A stretch of 51,795 bases of DNA, taken from NCBI RefSeq assembly GCF_001672915.1, contig NZ_LZKR01000169.1, forward strand, positions 1-51,795, given 5' to 3'. The position numbers and the translations under genes were made by a program. This document shows, piece after piece, positions 50,095 through 51,795 of the stretch; the stretch's first letter is position 1; each line of letters starts with the position of its first letter. The notes beneath the pieces were generated by a model. It saw only the letters and a list, made by a program, of their open reading frames with translations. It did no database searches and had not been told where the DNA came from. The stretch comes from Mycobacterium sp. 1245805.9. GTDB taxonomy: Bacteria > Actinomycetota > Actinomycetes > Mycobacteriales > Mycobacteriaceae.

Positions 50095-51441
50095 ATGACT
50101 ACTACCAAACACCGCGAGGTGGCCACGCTCGACCGGGTGCCGTTGCCCGTCGAAGCGGCCCGGGTAGCAGCCACCGGCTGGCAGGTCACCCGCGCCGCCG
50201 CAAGCATCCTCACCAAGCTGCCCAGCAGGGGGCCGTGGCAGCAAAAGGTGATCAAGCAGCTTCCCAACACGTTCGCCGACCTGGGGCCCACGTACGTGAA
50301 GTTCGGGCAGATCATCGCATCCAGCCCCGGCGCGTTCGGCGAGTCGCTGTCGCGCGAATTCCGCGGCCTGCTCGACCGGGTGCCGCCCGCCGACCCCAAA
50401 GAGGTACACAAGCTCTTCGTCGAGGAGCTGGGCGCCGACCCCGCCGAGCTGTTCGCCAAGTGGGACGAAACGCCGTTCGCGTCCGCGTCCATCGCCCAGG
50501 TGCACTACGCCACCCTGCACACCGGCGAGGAGGTCGTCGTCAAGATCCAGCGGCCGGGCATCCGCCGCCGGGTCGCCGCCGACCTGCAGATCCTCAAGCG
50601 CTTCGCCCAGGCGGTCGAACTGGCCAAGCTCGGCCGCCGGCTCTCGGCGCAGGACGTGGTCGCCGACTTCTCCGACAACCTGGCCGAGGAGCTGAACTTC
50701 CGCCTCGAGGCGCAGTCGATGGAGGCCTGGGTGTCGCACCTGCACGCCTCCCCGCTGGGCAAGAACATCCGGGTGCCGCAGGTGCACTGGGACTTCACCA
50801 GCGACCGGGTGCTGACCATGGAACGGGTGCACGGCATCCGCATCGACGACGTCGCCGCCATCCGCAAGGCCGGCTTCGACGGCACCGAGCTGGTCAAGGC
50901 GCTGCTGTTCTCCCTGTTCGAGGGCGGGCTGCGGCACGGGCTGTTCCACGGCGACCTGCACGCCGGCAACCTCTACGTCGACGAGGCGGGCCGCATCGTG
51001 TTCTTCGACTTCGGCATCATGGGCCGCATCGACCCCCGCACCCGCTGGCTGCTGCGCGAGCTGGTGTACGCGCTGCTGGTGAAGAAGGACCACGCCTCGG
51101 CCGGCAAGATCGTGGTGCTGATGGGCGCCGTCGGCACCATGAAGCCCGAGGCCCAGGCCGCCAAGGACCTGGAGCGCTTCGCCACCCCGCTGACCATGCA
51201 GACGCTGGGCGACATGTCCTACGCCGACATCGGGCGGCAGCTGTCGACCCTGGCCGACGCCTACGACGTCAAGCTGCCCCGGGAGCTGGTGCTCATCGGC
51301 AAGCAGTTCCTCTACGTCGAGCGCTACATGAAGCTGCTCGCACCGAAGTGGCAGATGATGTCGGACCCGCAGCTGACGGGTTACTTCGCCAACTTCATGG
51401 TCGAGGTCGGCCGCGAGCACCAGAGCGACGTGGAGGTCTAG
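50095..51441 (+). CDS. ABC1/ADCK (UbiB) family atypical kinase
   Basis: A 448-residue ABC1/UbiB-type protein. The family KxGQ motif appears as YVKFGQIIASSPG, the Ala-rich loop as SASIAQVHYA, the ATP-binding lysine as EEVVVKIQRPG, the catalytic loop as FHGDLHAGNLYVD, and the metal-binding DFG as VFFDFGIMGRID. In other bacteria the family supports isoprenoid quinone or lipid metabolism; in mycobacteria the target is unknown. ATG at 50095 is preferred over the in-frame TTG at 50065. It matches Rv0647c in position and is followed by the lipG-like gene 11 bases later. Confidence 0.88.
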   Translation: MTTTKHREVATLDRVPLPVEAARVAATGWQVTRAAASILTKLPSRGPWQQKVIKQLPNTFADLGPTYVKFGQIIASSPGAFGESLSREFRGLLDRVPPADPKEVHKLFVEELGADPAELFAKWDETPFASASIAQVHYATLHTGEEVVVKIQRPGIRRRVAADLQILKRFAQAVELAKLGRRLSAQDVVADFSDNLAEELNFRLEAQSMEAWVSHLHASPLGKNIRVPQVHWDFTSDRVLTMERVHGIRIDDVAAIRKAGFDGTELVKALLFSLFEGGLRHGLFHGDLHAGNLYVDEAGRIVFFDFGIMGRIDPRTRWLLRELVYALLVKKDHASAGKIVVLMGAVGTMKPEAQAAKDLERFATPLTMQTLGDMSYADIGRQLSTLADAYDVKLPRELVLIGKQFLYVERYMKLLAPKWQMMSDPQLTGYFANFMVEVGREHQSDVEV

Positions 51442-51452
51442 GGGGTATCCCG

Positions 51453-51795
51453 ATGGAAATCCGCAGCGGCCATGCCATTTCGGGCGACCTGAAGCTGTAC
51501 TACGAGGACATGGGCGACGTCGACGACCCGCCCGTCCTGCTGATCATGGGCCTCGGCGCGCAGCTGCTGCTGTGGCGGACCGCGTTCTGCGAGAGGCTCG
51601 TCGGGCGCGGCCTGCGGGTCATCCGGTACGACAACCGCGACGTCGGCCTGTCCGACAAGACGCCGAAAACGGGCTCCGGGCAGCCCCTGGTCCCCCGGCT
51701 GCTGCGGTTCTGGCTGGGGCTGCGCGCCGAGGCAGCCTACGCGCTGGAGGACCTGGCCGACGACGCGGCGGCCGTGCTGGATCACCTGGGCATCG
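51453..51795 (+). CDS. lipG: Alpha/beta hydrolase LipG, N-terminal part (runs off window)
   Basis: The frame from ATG at 51453 stays open to the window end, giving 114 residues. It begins MEIRSGHAISGDLKLYYED and contains LLIMGLGAQLLLWRTAFCE and IRYDNRDVGLSDK, the N-terminal half of an alpha/beta hydrolase. The nucleophile elbow would lie just past the edge. It follows the ABC1 kinase by 11 bases with a GGGGG stretch as ribosome-binding site. The order ABC1-lipG matches Rv0647c-Rv0646c, so I take this copy, rather than the one at 49095, as the lipG orthologue. Confidence 0.85.
   Translation, partial: MEIRSGHAISGDLKLYYEDMGDVDDPPVLLIMGLGAQLLLWRTAFCERLVGRGLRVIRYDNRDVGLSDKTPKTGSGQPLVPRLLRFWLGLRAEAAYALEDLADDAAAVLDHLGI

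Overview
The window is chromosomal DNA from a high-GC Mycobacterium, most likely a slow grower. The evidence is a PE protein and PE_PGRS proteins, a complete mycofactocin locus, many GTG/TTG starts, and a gene order that, as I recall it, follows the M. tuberculosis block Rv0646c (lipG) to Rv0697 (mftG) in reverse. PE_PGRS genes argue against the M. avium complex, which is reported to lack them. I cannot name the species from sequence alone.

Layout. Bases 1-160 look like an assembly artefact: inverted and direct copies of pieces of the PE gene at 14.6-14.8 kb, then long G/C homopolymers. A PE_PGRS C-terminus follows (161-532). The mycofactocin cluster mftG-F-E-D-C-B-A runs on the minus strand (543-7053) with mftR divergent (7144). 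A plus-strand group follows: DUF2332 protein, ECF sigma factor and a triple-VOC protein. Minus-strand redox genes come next: a D-2-hydroxyacid dehydrogenase, a ferredoxin-reductase-like flavoprotein and a mycofactocin-type SDR behind a KstR-like box. Then come a SHOCT membrane protein, a PE protein and a PE_PGRS protein.

The translation operon rpsL-rpsG-fusA-tuf occupies 17.4-21.8 kb. A TetR regulator sits divergently from two DUF3060 secreted proteins. A fatty-acid operon (fadE8, echA4, PaaX regulator, enoyl-CoA hydratase), the lipoprotein lpqP and endonuclease IV precede rpoB-rpoC (29.6-37.1 kb). Further along are mkl (the Mce-transporter ATPase), a carotenoid oxygenase with divergent TetR, and rplJ-rplL behind an L10-type leader. 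A translationally coupled alpha-mannosidase / SurA-like protein / ROK kinase operon follows, and finally two DinB proteins, an alpha/beta hydrolase, an ABC1 kinase and the start of lipG, which runs off the window.

How the genes work together. The mft genes make the ribosomally derived redox cofactor mycofactocin, and the adjacent SDR is of the type that keeps its NAD bound and uses mycofactocin to recycle it. The fad/ech operon and the KstR-boxed SDR point to lipid or sterol catabolism. The three core operons (rpsL, rpoB, rplJ) share a TATTGT -10 element. RpoB and RpsL carry the drug-sensitive residues at the usual rifampicin and streptomycin positions. No wholly new system stands out. The most unusual items are the ECF-sigma/triple-VOC pair with nested starts, a tandem palindromic 30-bp repeat between end and rpoC, and two predicted leaderless lipid-metabolism promoters. 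All family assignments are by reading the translated sequence; no database search was run.
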